64,000 nt of DNA from Kluyvera ascorbata_C. GTDB lineage: Bacteria; Pseudomonadota; Gammaproteobacteria; Enterobacterales; Enterobacteriaceae. The notes below the pieces were generated by a model. The model had not been told where the DNA came from. It was given only the letters and a program-made list of their open reading frames with translations, and ran no database searches. The position numbers were made by a program, and so were the translations under genes. Shown here piece after piece: positions 26,517 to 34,992 of the stretch; position 1 is the stretch's first letter, and every line of letters starts with the position of its first letter. The stretch covers positions 172,510-236,509 of the forward strand of contig NZ_JBIQOI010000007.1 of assembly GCF_044197065.1 (NCBI RefSeq), given 5' to 3'.

Positions 26517-27720
26517 TCGTGCAAGACTGCTCGGTCGCCTTGCAATGCAAGACCTGTGGCACGATCGCATCATCTCTTTTTGCATCGTCTCCTCTCTTGT
26601 TGCGGTCATCGCCCCTTTACTGCTCCTTTTTGGCCTGCGCTTTGGCATTGTGAACCAGTTACAAAACGATCTGGCCAACGATCCCCGCAATCTGGAGATC
26701 CGCATGTTGAGCAGCGGAAGCTACGATCAGCACTGGATCACGCAGCTACGGCAGCGGCCTGATGTCGGCTTCGCCATCGGGCAAACGCGCTCGCTCAATA
26801 CGCTGACTGACTTGCAGACGGACAGCACACATTTTATTGAAAATGCGGAAGTCATTCCGACAGAGGCTGGCGATCCTTTGCTCGGCACGCAGGTGCTCCA
26901 TCATGACCATGAAGTTGTTATTACTCAGGAAGCGGCACGCAAGCTGGCGGTGAAAACCGGTGATACGCTCACGCTACGCGTGAGTCGTATGCTCGATGAA
27001 CGCCGCGAATGGGGACGTAAGCGCGTGACCGTGGTGGGGATTTTGCCAGCCACCTATTTTAATCGCCCCGCTATCTTTACCCGCCCCGCGTTATTAATGG
27101 CTCTTGAACATTTTCGCGATGGCTATGCGGTAACAGCGTTAGGGGTCGCCAGCGGCGCTCAGCTTAACGGTAACGCGCCGCGCTACGCCCGCGCAAGGTT
27201 GTACGCACGCGATATTGACCATGTCGCCAGCCTTGAACGCGATTTGCGCGCCCAACGCATCGAAACCACCAGTCGGCTGGCGGATATTGAGAATGTAAAA
27301 AGCATTAACCGAGTGTTGGGCATCATCTTTAACACGATCGCCATCACCGCGCTCATTGGCTGTATCGCCTCGTTAATCGGCTCGTTTATCGCCAATGTCG
27401 ATCGTAAACGTAAGCATATTGCTGTACTTCGTCTGCTGGGCTTCACGCGACCAGCCGTAGGCGTTTACGTCATTAGTCAGGGCGCTTTGCTCAGCCTGAT
27501 GGCCTATATCGGCGGTTTTGGCATCTATTTTTTAGCCAGCCAGATATTTAACCGGGCGCTGTCCACAAGCCAGGCCACCGGTCAGATGATTTGCAAGATA
27601 ACGCCCTTACACGGCCTTATCGCACTCTTACTGACGCTGGTTGTGGCGACGCTGGTTGCCGGTATCGGTGCCTGGCGCGCGATCCATATTGAACCTGCGC
27701 AGAGCCTGCGCGAGGCATAA
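26506..27720 (+). CDS. FtsX/LolC/MacB-type ABC permease
   Basis: A 404-residue permease with one membrane segment near residue 25-45, a long periplasmic domain (50-265) and three C-terminal membrane segments (about 270-300, 315-345 and 365-390), the four-helix FtsX layout of LolCE and MacB. The start is TTG, preferred because GGGGAGG lies 8 bases upstream and the frame runs back into the ATPase end. With the LolD-like ATPase it should form a pump that moves or extracts a lipidated or surface protein; the two upstream lipoproteins are natural candidates, which is inference. Confidence 0.88.
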   Translation: MSFNRARLLGRLAMQDLWHDRIISFCIVSSLVAVIAPLLLLFGLRFGIVNQLQNDLANDPRNLEIRMLSSGSYDQHWITQLRQRPDVGFAIGQTRSLNTLTDLQTDSTHFIENAEVIPTEAGDPLLGTQVLHHDHEVVITQEAARKLAVKTGDTLTLRVSRMLDERREWGRKRVTVVGILPATYFNRPAIFTRPALLMALEHFRDGYAVTALGVASGAQLNGNAPRYARARLYARDIDHVASLERDLRAQRIETTSRLADIENVKSINRVLGIIFNTIAITALIGCIASLIGSFIANVDRKRKHIAVLRLLGFTRPAVGVYVISQGALLSLMAYIGGFGIYFLASQIFNRALSTSQATGQMICKITPLHGLIALLLTLVVATLVAGIGAWRAIHIEPAQSLREA

Positions 27721-27769
27721 CCCTTATTTTTTTAATTTGCCCTAAGCTCTATTTTAGCGGAGATCGTTC

Positions 27770-29338
27770 ATGGCCTTTACTCCTTCCACATTATCGCGCT
27801 GCCTGGCGCTAGCCCTGCTGGTGAAGATCTCCCCCGCGCTGGCAGAACCGTGGGCAGAGAAAACCTATAATCCGAAGCCGGATAGCGATGACGTGATTTT
27901 GCCTATGCCCTGCGAAGGTTCGATGGTATTTCGTCGGGTAGAAATTCCAGTAGCCGGTCCTCTGGATGATATTCCCATCACCTTAGGGGAAGATGGCGGT
28001 GAATGGGGCTTTGTGGAACACAGTTATCCCACGTTTATCGCCGGTAGCTTTACTGAAACGCCCCAAAATAAAGGCCGTTATTATTTAATGGCGAAATATG
28101 AGCTGACGGCATTGCAATATCAGGCATTAACTTCCGATACTTGCCCGACACCATCGCGTAAACTTAGCCTCCCTCAAACCAGCATCAGTTGGTTTGAGGC
28201 CGTTAATTTCTCCGATAAATATAACCAGTGGTTACGCGCAAACGCGCTCGACAAGCTGCCGAAAGAAGATAACAAGCCAGGTTTTTTACGACTGCCCACC
28301 GAAGTAGAGTGGGAGTTTGCCGCGCGCGGCGGTCTGAAAGTGGATACCGCACAGTTTCGTGATTCCCGTTATCCGATGGACGACATCAAAAATTATGAGT
28401 GGTATTCCGGTTCGCAGTCCTCAAACGGGAAACTTCAGCTCATCGGTCTGTTAAATCCTAACCCGCTCGGCCTGTACGATATGTTAGGCAACGTCTCTGA
28501 GATGATGTTTACCCCCTTCTACCTCAATAAAATTAATCGATTGCATGGCCAGGCTGGCGGTTTTGTGGTGCGTGGCGGCAGCGTGATGTCCAGTGAGTCG
28601 GATATCCGCAGCGCTAGCCGTAAAGAAATTAACTATTACGATAATGCCCAGCCTTTTACCAGTAAAACAATGGGCCTGCGGTTGGTGCTGGTTTCCCAGG
28701 CAATTACCTCAACGGACCGGGTCAAACTTCTTGAGAAAAACTGGTCGACTCTCGGTGATGATAAAACGGGCGCAGAGAGCAGCAAATCCGGGTCCAATGA
28801 TACGGCGAAAGCGTTAGGTAGCCTGGCTTCTGGCGTTGAAGACGGCGAGCTGAAGAAAAAGCTGAAAGATCTGGAAAACCAACTTCGTGCCAGCAACCAG
28901 CAGCAGCAAGAAGAAAGAGCACAGTCTATCCGCGCCAGCCTGAATCTGGGCTCTTTTCTCTGTACCAAATTACAGGACGATGGTCGTTTCCTTGACTTCC
29001 TCAATCACAATTATGAGCTGCTGTGCAAAGATAAAGACAGCAGCGATGCCAACTGTGCCATCCGCAAAAATAAGCTGGCGGAACAAACCGATCGTCTACA
29101 GCAGCTAACGAGCTACTACGCCAGCAGTCTGGTGGATTCCGGCACCCTGTATGGGCAAGCAGGGCTAAAAGGCGAAGTGAACGTGTTCAATCAGATGCTG
29201 ACGCTGAATAAACGTCTTTCCGGTCTTAAGCCGTTCCTCGCTGCTCATTGGCAGAATCAGCAAAAATACCTAGCGAACGGCAAAATTGATACAGCTGGCT
29301 GGCTGGATACCTGCAAACAAGTAAAGAACGGCCACTAA
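27770..29338 (+). CDS. Secreted formylglycine-generating-enzyme-like (SUMF1) protein
   Basis: A 522-residue protein with a signal peptide (cleavage around PALAEP, residue 26). Residues 60-310 carry an FGE-sulfatase domain: YYLMAKYELTALQYQAL, ISWFEAVNF, LRLPTEVEWEFAARGG, GLYDMLGNVSEMM and VVRGGSV. The active-site cysteines of true formylglycine-generating enzymes, expected around RGGSWxCxxxxCR, are absent (VRGGSVMSSESDIRSASR), so it is probably a binding domain, not an oxidase. Residues 330-385 are coiled coil, and the C terminus is helical with a few cysteines. It follows the ABC permease after 49 bases. Confidence 0.87.
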   Translation: MAFTPSTLSRCLALALLVKISPALAEPWAEKTYNPKPDSDDVILPMPCEGSMVFRRVEIPVAGPLDDIPITLGEDGGEWGFVEHSYPTFIAGSFTETPQNKGRYYLMAKYELTALQYQALTSDTCPTPSRKLSLPQTSISWFEAVNFSDKYNQWLRANALDKLPKEDNKPGFLRLPTEVEWEFAARGGLKVDTAQFRDSRYPMDDIKNYEWYSGSQSSNGKLQLIGLLNPNPLGLYDMLGNVSEMMFTPFYLNKINRLHGQAGGFVVRGGSVMSSESDIRSASRKEINYYDNAQPFTSKTMGLRLVLVSQAITSTDRVKLLEKNWSTLGDDKTGAESSKSGSNDTAKALGSLASGVEDGELKKKLKDLENQLRASNQQQQEERAQSIRASLNLGSFLCTKLQDDGRFLDFLNHNYELLCKDKDSSDANCAIRKNKLAEQTDRLQQLTSYYASSLVDSGTLYGQAGLKGEVNVFNQMLTLNKRLSGLKPFLAAHWQNQQKYLANGKIDTAGWLDTCKQVKNGH

Positions 29339-29373
29339 TCTTAAACATGTCAGTTTATAAAGGAGTAAGGAAC

Positions 29374-29877
29374 GTGAAATTAACTCTACGAATTGCGGCG
29401 TTGACCATTGTCTGTATGTCACTCAGCCAGACAGCTTTAGCTGCGTCTTACAGTGCGGAGGATCAGGAACAATTAACGCTGGAATGCCTGCTCACCAATA
29501 ATAAATACGCCAGCGCCTTTATTGCGCAGGATAGCGCGGGATATGCCCTGGGAACCCAGTCTGCTCCGACTGCTGAGCTGAATCTTGTCACTAATCAACC
29601 GGGGGTTAACGCCTACTATAATTCTCAGATGATCGCCGGTGGCTCGCTTTACTGGATACGTGTCGTCAAAGGCCCCTATGAATATATTGTTTACGATAAA
29701 GAGCAGCACGGCGATATGTCAGGTGTGGTTGTCACAAAAAAAGGGAAAAGAATCTTCCACAAAGATTGCAAGGAACCTATCAAGGTGGGTACACAAAACG
29801 ATAGCAGCATCTTTAGTCGAGTTGCGCAAGAAGATACAGAAGGCGATCGTATTATCGATTTAATCAACAAAGCATAA
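29374..29877 (+). CDS. Small secreted protein at the operon end
   Basis: A 167-residue protein with a clear signal peptide (LTLRIAALTIVCMSLSQTALAAS, cleavage after ALA). Two cysteines (near residues 36 and 129) may form a disulfide. No family was recognised. The GTG start is chosen because AAGGAGTAAGG precedes it; an ATG 27 bases upstream lacks a ribosome-binding site. It lies 35 bases after the FGE-like gene in the same direction, so it is probably the last gene of the operon. A hairpin (ATGGGGATG/CATCCCCAT) lies 18 bases after the stop but has no T run. Confidence 0.7.
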   Translation: MKLTLRIAALTIVCMSLSQTALAASYSAEDQEQLTLECLLTNNKYASAFIAQDSAGYALGTQSAPTAELNLVTNQPGVNAYYNSQMIAGGSLYWIRVVKGPYEYIVYDKEQHGDMSGVVVTKKGKRIFHKDCKEPIKVGTQNDSSIFSRVAQEDTEGDRIIDLINKA

Positions 29878-29936
29878 ACGCTTGTTGCGTTGTAATGGGG
29901 ATGTATCTCTGTCATCCCCATAGAAGGCAGGTAAAA

Positions 29937-30392
29937 TTACCGACTTTTTTGTACGCTCATTTTTAATGGTTGATAATATTGCGGATCAAACATCGACAGT
30001 GGCAGGGCATGGACTGAACCATCCGAAGACGTTTCCTCAACGTGGGTAATCACGATGTTGGCTGTATTTTCAACCGCATCACAGCTGAATTCAGTTGCCG
30101 AAAGGGTTGAGCGAGTTGCGCTGCTATCGCCAAACGGCTGAACATCAAGAGTTCCTTTTTCCAGAACGGCTCCCGATTTATCAGTTAATTGCAAGTTGAC
30201 CATCAGGTTATTGAATGTCCCATCACCGCCGTTATCCAGCCGGAATACCAAAGAACACACGCCCTGCACCCAACTGCTATCCGTATTACGAATACTAATA
30301 TACCGATGGTCATTCTCCGCACTCACTGCGGGTCCCACCATGCCGCCACAAAGTACAGCCAGCAATAAGCTGCATAATGTTTTCTTAATCAT
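29937..30392 (-). CDS. Small secreted beta-rich protein (possibly IrmA-like)
   Basis: A 151-residue protein with a signal peptide (MIKKTLCSLLLAVLCGGMVGPAVSA) and a mature beta-rich domain starting ENDHRYISIRNTDSSWVQGVC, with two cysteines likely disulfide-bonded. The style (TDSSW, PFGDSSATRS) recalls small secreted immunoglobulin-like proteins of the IrmA type, but this is a tentative memory-based comparison. It is convergent with the large operon and 60 bases away. It may be functionally linked to the envelope genes or be an independent insertion. Confidence 0.6.
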   Translation of the reverse strand: MIKKTLCSLLLAVLCGGMVGPAVSAENDHRYISIRNTDSSWVQGVCSLVFRLDNGGDGTFNNLMVNLQLTDKSGAVLEKGTLDVQPFGDSSATRSTLSATEFSCDAVENTANIVITHVEETSSDGSVHALPLSMFDPQYYQPLKMSVQKSR

Positions 30393-30948
30393 AATATTCT
30401 ACGCCCTCATTCCTCACGCCGCCTCACCAACTTCTGTTCTCTTCCCCGACAGGCATGTCGGTTTTAGCCTATTTCAGTGCCAACTCAATCTGTTCTATTG
30501 CTTTCTAAGTATATTGTAATGAGCTATATGTTTAAAAAATAGTAATACACTAAACAAACTAGCACTTCAATTTAAAAGCGTTACTCACAAAAAATTAGAG
30601 CGATAATTAGTTCATTAAAAATAATAACGCTCCAAAATTAGTAATTTTTATTCTTTCTTGTTGCTTGTAGAAAAAATAGCCTGTTCAATAGGTCCTATGC
30701 ATAACTCATTGAGATGGATCATTTGAGTATATGAACTGTTTTGCTAACGTCATTAATCGTTATTATGTAAATCAATGTCTTATTTTTCTACGTATATATA
30801 ATACAAGATATAAGGAAATGGTATTCTATAAAAATATTGGTGCAGAATAATTAATGCGTAGTTGTTGCATGGATGTTTTTAAAAAGTTAACGAATGACTC
30901 CATGAATAACATAACATAATATAAATTAACAAATAGGTATAAAAAGTA
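30393..30948. other. AT-rich intergenic stretch
   Basis: No credible gene. A hairpin CCGACA/TGTCGG followed by TTTT occurs at 30446-30465. The remaining 480 bases are AT-rich and probably contain the promoters of the two flanking outward-facing genes. Confidence 0.5.
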
Positions 30949-31305
30949 ATGGCTATTAAAATTCGTATGGAGAATCCACGTACTGGCGAGACAGTAACAG
31001 GATTTTATGGTTTTTCCTGGACTACATTGTTTTTCGGAGCGTTTCCAGCTCTTTTCAGAAAGGATTTCATAACCTTCATCGGTACTTTTATCGTGCTGAT
31101 TATCCTTGCTTTTCTCACCATGGGTATTGGCTCGACGATTGGCATGATTATTTGGGCATTTATGTACAATAAGTACTATACAACTAATCTTATTAAGAAG
31201 GGTTTTGCTTTTGCAGGAACCAACACAGAGAATGAACTTGCATCAGGTAAGCTTAATCTCCGCTTAAATGCTGATAACTGCCTCACATACAGAATTGGTA
31301 ATTAA
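30949..31305 (+). CDS. Small membrane protein, HrgC-like
   Basis: A 118-residue protein with the segment FSWTTLFFGAFPALFRKDF followed by two strong membrane helices (about residues 40-75), a pattern seen in the HrgC/DUF2628-type small membrane proteins common on genomic islands. The C terminus is hydrophilic. A ribosome-binding site is weak (AGGTATAAAAAGTA). The DNA is AT-rich. Its function is unknown. Confidence 0.6.
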   Translation: MAIKIRMENPRTGETVTGFYGFSWTTLFFGAFPALFRKDFITFIGTFIVLIILAFLTMGIGSTIGMIIWAFMYNKYYTTNLIKKGFAFAGTNTENELASGKLNLRLNADNCLTYRIGN

Positions 31306-31314
31306 GCATCTAAT

Positions 31315-31336
31315 TGAGCCACCAATGAGTGGCTCA
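31315..31336. terminator. Hairpin between convergent small genes
   Basis: TGAGCCAC pairs with GTGGCTCA around a 6-base loop, just after the HrgC-like stop and just past the end of the minus-strand pseudogene. The flanking T runs are weak, so strength is uncertain. Confidence 0.4.
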
Positions 31337-31344
31337 TGTATTCA

Positions 31345-31672
31345 TTATTCTTCAGGTACGAACTCAGTAATGTACTGGCCAACACGATTCTTACTCAATG
31401 TGTAAGTAACCATCATTTTATCACCATCAGAAAATTCGCATACCCCATAGCATATGAGTTTATTCTATTTATCTTTTATGGTTATCTACTCATAGATATC
31501 AATCATAGCAAAGTCGACATTTTTATCACCGAGCACCTCGTGATATTGTTCTATCAGGATAGCCCTTGTTTTTTAAATAATTACAGTCCTTTTGACCAAC
31601 GTCGTAATCAGGATCAGTTGCTAGTGTTAAAATGGATGAAAGTAACCATACAGAGATAATTATAAATCTCAT
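31345..31672 (-). pseudogene. Decayed small secreted protein gene
   Basis: On the minus strand an ATG opens a signal-peptide-like sequence (MRFIIISVWLLSSILTLAT) followed by DPDYDVGQKDCNYLKNKG. A one-base shift is then needed to continue in AILIEQYHEVLGDKNVDFAMIDIYE. Two in-frame stops follow before NKLICYGVCEFSDGDKMMVTYTLSKNRV and the final stop after FVPEE. The regular pieces of sensible protein in one order suggest a once-intact gene of about 108 codons with a frameshift and two nonsense mutations. No family was recognised. Confidence 0.45.
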
Positions 31673-32013
31673 GTCATAGTAATCTCTTCGTGACATTCGC
31701 TTCATTAGGAGTTGATGAACTCAAAACTGTTATGTGTGGGCTGACCAAACACGGCAGGCTGGCGAAATTCTACTCGCCCATACTAATTTCATCGGCATTG
31801 GTCCGCTTTGTGCCAACAGCAGACGTTTTTTCAGAGCTGAATATCCCTAATCTGGATATGTCGGGAGCTGTCAGTAAAATCTTATGGAGAAGGTGCCATT
31901 AACTTAGGATACAGCTACATAACAAGATGGCCCTACTGGCTCCCTGTTTCGCAGGTTAGTGAAGAACTGATGCTGTAGTACGTTCTATTTTCTCCTCCAG
32001 TTTTTCTTTTTCT
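31673..32013. other. Junction DNA without an assignable gene
   Basis: A 70-codon plus-strand frame starting with GTG at 31690 contains protein-like text (LTKHGRLAKFYSPILISSALVRF) but no ribosome-binding site and no recognised family. It may be a gene fragment cut by the IS66 end at 32014. Confidence 0.3.
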
Positions 32014-32594
32014 GTAAGCGGACAGCCAGAACCGTATTGACGATCGGCAGTTATTCAGTTGGCAGGACGAGACGCCAGGGCAGCAGTTCGCTGACCCGGT
32101 TGACCGGCCAGTCTGCGATAACATCCAGCACATGGCGAAGGTAGCGTTCCGGATCGATTCCATTTAGTTTGCACGTGCCGATCAGGCTGTACAGCAGCGC
32201 ACCCCGCTCACCACCGTGGTCCGAACCGAAGAACAGGTAGTTTTTTCGCCCCAGACTCACCATCCGCAGCGCATTTTCAGCGATGTTGTTATCGGCCTCA
32301 GCCCAGCCGTCATCTGCATAGTATGCCAGTGCCGTCCACTGGTTCAGCGCATACGCGAACGCTTTTGTCAGCTCCGAGTGTTGCGACAGGGTCTTCATCT
32401 TTTCACGCAGCCAGCTTTCCAGGGATTTCAACAACGGTTTCGTTTATCTCTGGCGTTCAGCAAGCCGCAGCTATGTCGACATTCCCCTTATATCCGCCTA
32501 TATGGCGTATAACTGACCGATCTGCCTCATGGCTTCTTCCGTCAGGGGTGCGGACGTGCACATCGTGGATCTTTCGGCGGGCATGAGACCAGCA
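32014..32594 (-). mobile_element. IS66-family remnant (right end plus tnpC 3' part)
   Basis: The sequence GTAAGCGGACAGCCAGAACC resembles an IS66-family terminus (GTAAGCG...). Inward lies the C-terminal third of the DDE transposase TnpC, broken by stops. The other end and the tnpA/tnpB genes are missing, so the element is dead. Confidence 0.7.
32051..32594 (-). pseudogene. IS66 TnpC transposase fragment
   Basis: The frame starts abruptly in the conserved CWSHARRKIHDVHV segment of TnpC and continues through PLTEEAMRQIGQLYAI, then three in-frame stops, then KPLLKSLESWLREKMKTLSQ and the DDE glutamate region ADNNIAENALRMVSLGRKNYLFFGS to the normal C terminus. All three stops fall where TnpC relatives usually have acidic residues. 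It interrupts a satellite-prophage Gp2-type gene. Confidence 0.8.
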
Positions 32595-32599
32595 GGCAG

Positions 32600-32988
32600 C
32601 TTCCGTTAATCGCATTAATCTCCTGAACTACACCATCACCAGTTGGCGTCTCGCGCATCGCTCCCAGCGTATCGAGATTCATCAGCAACACCATTTTGCA
32701 CTCTGCCGCGCTAACGGGCTCCCATAACCACCGCAGAATATTGGGCGGTGAATGTCGGCGTGCCTGTTGCCGTTGCCACGAATATTCGCCGATGCGCTGC
32801 CTGATTTCCGTGTGAAAGCGCATAATCAATACCCGGTTATCTGCTGAGGTTTCACTGTGCGGTAACTGCAGCTTAAAACTAAACACTACCAGTCGGGGGT
32901 AGTGGTCAACAGCCTGTTGGGGAAAAGCGAGTATGTTTACCCCATCCGCAGAATTATCAACAACCGGGGTGGCATGGTTATATTTCAT
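32600..32988 (-). pseudogene. Inovirus Gp2/YfjJ-type protein, truncated by IS66
   Basis: The N-terminal 130 residues resemble the inovirus Gp2/YagK/YfjJ family carried by CP4-type prophages: RLVVFSFKLQLPHSETSADNRVLIMRFHTEI and LRWLWEPVSAAECKMVLLMNLDT. The frame then runs into the IS66 fragment. The family is thought to act in replication or control of satellite elements. The start chosen is the ATG before KYNHATPVVDNSAD; an upstream GTG would add eight residues. Confidence 0.55.
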
Positions 32989-33094
32989 AGTGGATTTTCT
33001 CTGTTGTTTCACAGAAAAGGTTAATAAGGGTGGGCAACAGCACTATGCTAAGTTCAACGTAATGCCGTCACCCACCATGCCATGCCTCTGGCGC

Positions 33095-33355
33095 TTAAAA
33101 TCCCCGTATGCCCGTCGACAGCGAGGAGGATACTCTGTAACGGCAACGACTCACTTGCTTTCTGTCCATCTCTGAACCCGGCCGGTGAATCAATTGCCAG
33201 CCTGTATCATTCTGCGTCACCACTACAGAGATATGGCAGGAGCCGCAGCGCAGTGGTCTGGCATGCAGGACAATGAGTTCATCGATGGCTACCCACTCCC
33301 CATCATCGGTAATCACATATTCGGTTGGTCTGAATGAATTAACCATCGTCAGCAA
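33095..33355 (-). CDS. Small hypothetical protein of satellite-prophage type
   Basis: An 86-residue protein with one C-x2-C pair (RCGSCHI) in the middle, which could bind zinc. Its start overlaps the stop of the upstream zinc-ribbon gene. The C-terminal 25 residues look low in information and may be frameshifted. It belongs to the cluster of small Cys-rich proteins typical of CP4/P4-like elements. Confidence 0.45.
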   Translation of the reverse strand: MLTMVNSFRPTEYVITDDGEWVAIDELIVLHARPLRCGSCHISVVVTQNDTGWQLIHRPGSEMDRKQVSRCRYRVSSSLSTGIRGF

Positions 33356-33819
33356 GCTCCTGATGTTGATGCTGCTATGCGTGTGTCTTCAGATGGTCGC
33401 TGGGCTGGATTATTGACCGGGCATATATAGTTCTCCCGCCAGGCGGTTTCCTCAATACTGTAGATACCGGTGTTACAGGCCACACAGTGTTTCTCACCTG
33501 CATAGTGACGCCCACACCACACGCAATACCAGGCCCCAATAGGTGCAGAAGCATCCAGCGGAAAGAAGGTGAATATAAACCTTGTGTACCAGTCTCCCGG
33601 CAATGTGGCAGAGTGGTTCAGATGTCTGCACTGCCTCAGCACATCTTTCCCTACTGACCGTGGATCGTGCTCAAACCAGGCGCGAATGCCGGGGTTATCA
33701 GAATGCAGTATCAAACGACATCCGCAGGACGGGCAGGTCCAGCGCTCATCAGGCTGGCTGACTGCACTTCTGCTGCTGGTTTGCTCTCCTCTGGTATTCA
33801 GGGCCCGATAGCATGGCAT
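33349..33819 (-). CDS. Putative zinc-ribbon protein of P4/CP4-type prophages
   Basis: A 156-residue protein with two CxxC pairs in the N-terminal part (CPSCG) and the C-terminal half (WCVWCGRHY, HCVACNTGIYSI) plus RAWFEHDP. This layout matches zinc-ribbon proteins found in E. coli cryptic prophages. An ATG 9 bases upstream is an alternative start. The function is unknown. It overlaps the next upstream small gene by one base, suggesting co-translation. Confidence 0.65.
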   Translation of the reverse strand: MPCYRALNTRGEQTSSRSAVSQPDERWTCPSCGCRLILHSDNPGIRAWFEHDPRSVGKDVLRQCRHLNHSATLPGDWYTRFIFTFFPLDASAPIGAWYCVWCGRHYAGEKHCVACNTGIYSIEETAWRENYICPVNNPAQRPSEDTRIAASTSGAC

Positions 33820-34157
33820 TATGAGCATATGGCCTCCCCCTCAGCGTGACAGCCAGACTCACCCTGGCATTGGCCAACATGACGGGCTACCGGTCTTGCA
33901 TCCGGTACGTAACACTTCAAGCGCTGTATAATTCTGACTTCATCAACAGCAGGATGCGTGTATGGGCACTCTTGTCTGCCTCGTTCAGTCAGTGCAGCAG
34001 TAGTATGGGCAAACCAGGGACGATCGGTTTCAGCATGCAGCACCAGGGAACTACCACAGTGATGGCAGGTATAAACGTCAGACGGGGAGCATAGTGCGGT
34101 TCTGGCACCGGTAAGCCGTCCGGCAGGGTTACAGGCAAGAAATGATTTTGCGTACAT
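33819..34157 (-). CDS. Second putative zinc-ribbon protein
   Basis: A 112-residue protein similar in layout to its downstream neighbour: CHHCGSSLVLHAETDRPWFAH, then CPYTHPAVDEVRIIQRL. The start is ATG with AAGGA 9 bases upstream; a longer frame to 34214 has no ribosome-binding site. It probably arose by duplication of the same prophage family. The function is unknown. Confidence 0.55.
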   Translation of the reverse strand: MYAKSFLACNPAGRLTGARTALCSPSDVYTCHHCGSSLVLHAETDRPWFAHTTAALTERGRQECPYTHPAVDEVRIIQRLKCYVPDARPVARHVGQCQGESGCHAEGEAICS

Positions 34158-34322
34158 AGTAAGGGTCCTTACCGCCAGACAGCACGCAGGCGTGAGCCAT
34201 CCCTGTATGGGCAACGTTAAGCGTGGTCACTGGCGGAATGAAGATTCAGAGAATCAGTGGATTGGGGGAAAGCGATTATGACAGGATGGGTATTCAGTGC
34301 GCAGAGGCTGCAACGACGTGGT

Positions 34323-34433
34323 CTATACAGTAACAAAAGGGCATATGCGCTCACCGCTGAACTGACGGTTGCATTGTCTGCAAATCCAGCGTACTGGTGC
34401 CTGCCATGTCTTGCTGTTCTGTTTATTCGCCAT
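34323..34433 (-). CDS. Very small zinc-finger-like protein
   Basis: A 36-residue frame on the minus strand, ATG-AAC..: MANKQNSKTWQAPVRWIC, then RQCNRQFSGERICPF. It has CxxC and a third cysteine. It resembles the N terminus of small C4 zinc-finger proteins of prophages and could be truncated by a frameshift. The start lies a few bases from the break in the dihydroorotase gene. Confidence 0.35.
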   Translation of the reverse strand: MANKQNSKTWQAPVRWICRQCNRQFSGERICPFVTV

Positions 34434-34992
34434 GAGTGTTTAGCTCCGTGACTTCGCAATGTGTTGCCACAAGACGAGGGGCATTAGCGAAAATACTTTC
34501 CAGCACCTGTTCATCGTCCACCAGCATATTCCCGGTAGAAGCCCCCATAAAGACCTTCACCCCGCAGGCTTGCGAAGCCGTAAGCGCCTTCAGTTCGTCA
34601 AGATTATCGTTCGTCGCGCCGAAGTAAAAACTGTAGTTTGCCAGCGAAGAACGCGAGGCACGCTGAAATTTCTCACGCAGCGCCTGACGGGTTGTCGTGG
34701 GTGGTGTAACGTTCGGCATTTCCATAAAACTGGTAATGCCTCCCATTACTGCGGCGGCAGATTCAGTGGCAATACTTCCCTTATGCGTCAGACCGGGTTC
34801 GCGGAAATGAACCTGATCGTCAATCATACCGGGGATCACCCATTTCCCTCGCACATCAATAACCTGCCATTCCGGTCGGGAGGGAATAAGCGAGGCAATT
34901 TTCTGGATCCGTCCCTTATCAATAAGGATGTCAGCCGGATAACGCATGTCCTCACTGATTATTAATGCATTGGTCAGTAATAAAGGCTTCAT
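34423..34992 (-). pseudogene. Dihydroorotase paralog PyrC2, C-terminally truncated
   Basis: The first 180 residues match class I-type dihydroorotases, metal-dependent hydrolases of pyrimidine synthesis: GKWVIPGMIDDQVHFREPGL, ATESAAAVMGGITSFMEMPN and VKVFMGASTGNM. The usual HxH metal motif is QxH here, as in some bacterial relatives. After VATHCE the sequence changes into prophage DNA and stops within nine codons, so more than half the barrel, including later metal ligands and the catalytic aspartate, is missing. Its start overlaps the M14 peptidase stop (ATGA). Such paralogs are commonly Zur-regulated. Confidence 0.8.

Noticed and set aside
29895..29921. Terminator after the last gene of the srf operon
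   Set aside because: The hairpin is good (9 bp) but no T run follows on either strand, so its role is uncertain.
31336..31659. Plus-strand frame of 107 codons
   Set aside because: It is the complement of a decayed minus-strand gene with a signal peptide and does not read as a sensible protein.
31690..31902. 70-codon plus-strand frame with protein-like text
   Set aside because: No ribosome-binding site, GTG start, no recognised family, and it ends in IS-junction DNA; kept only as a possible fragment in the junction entry.
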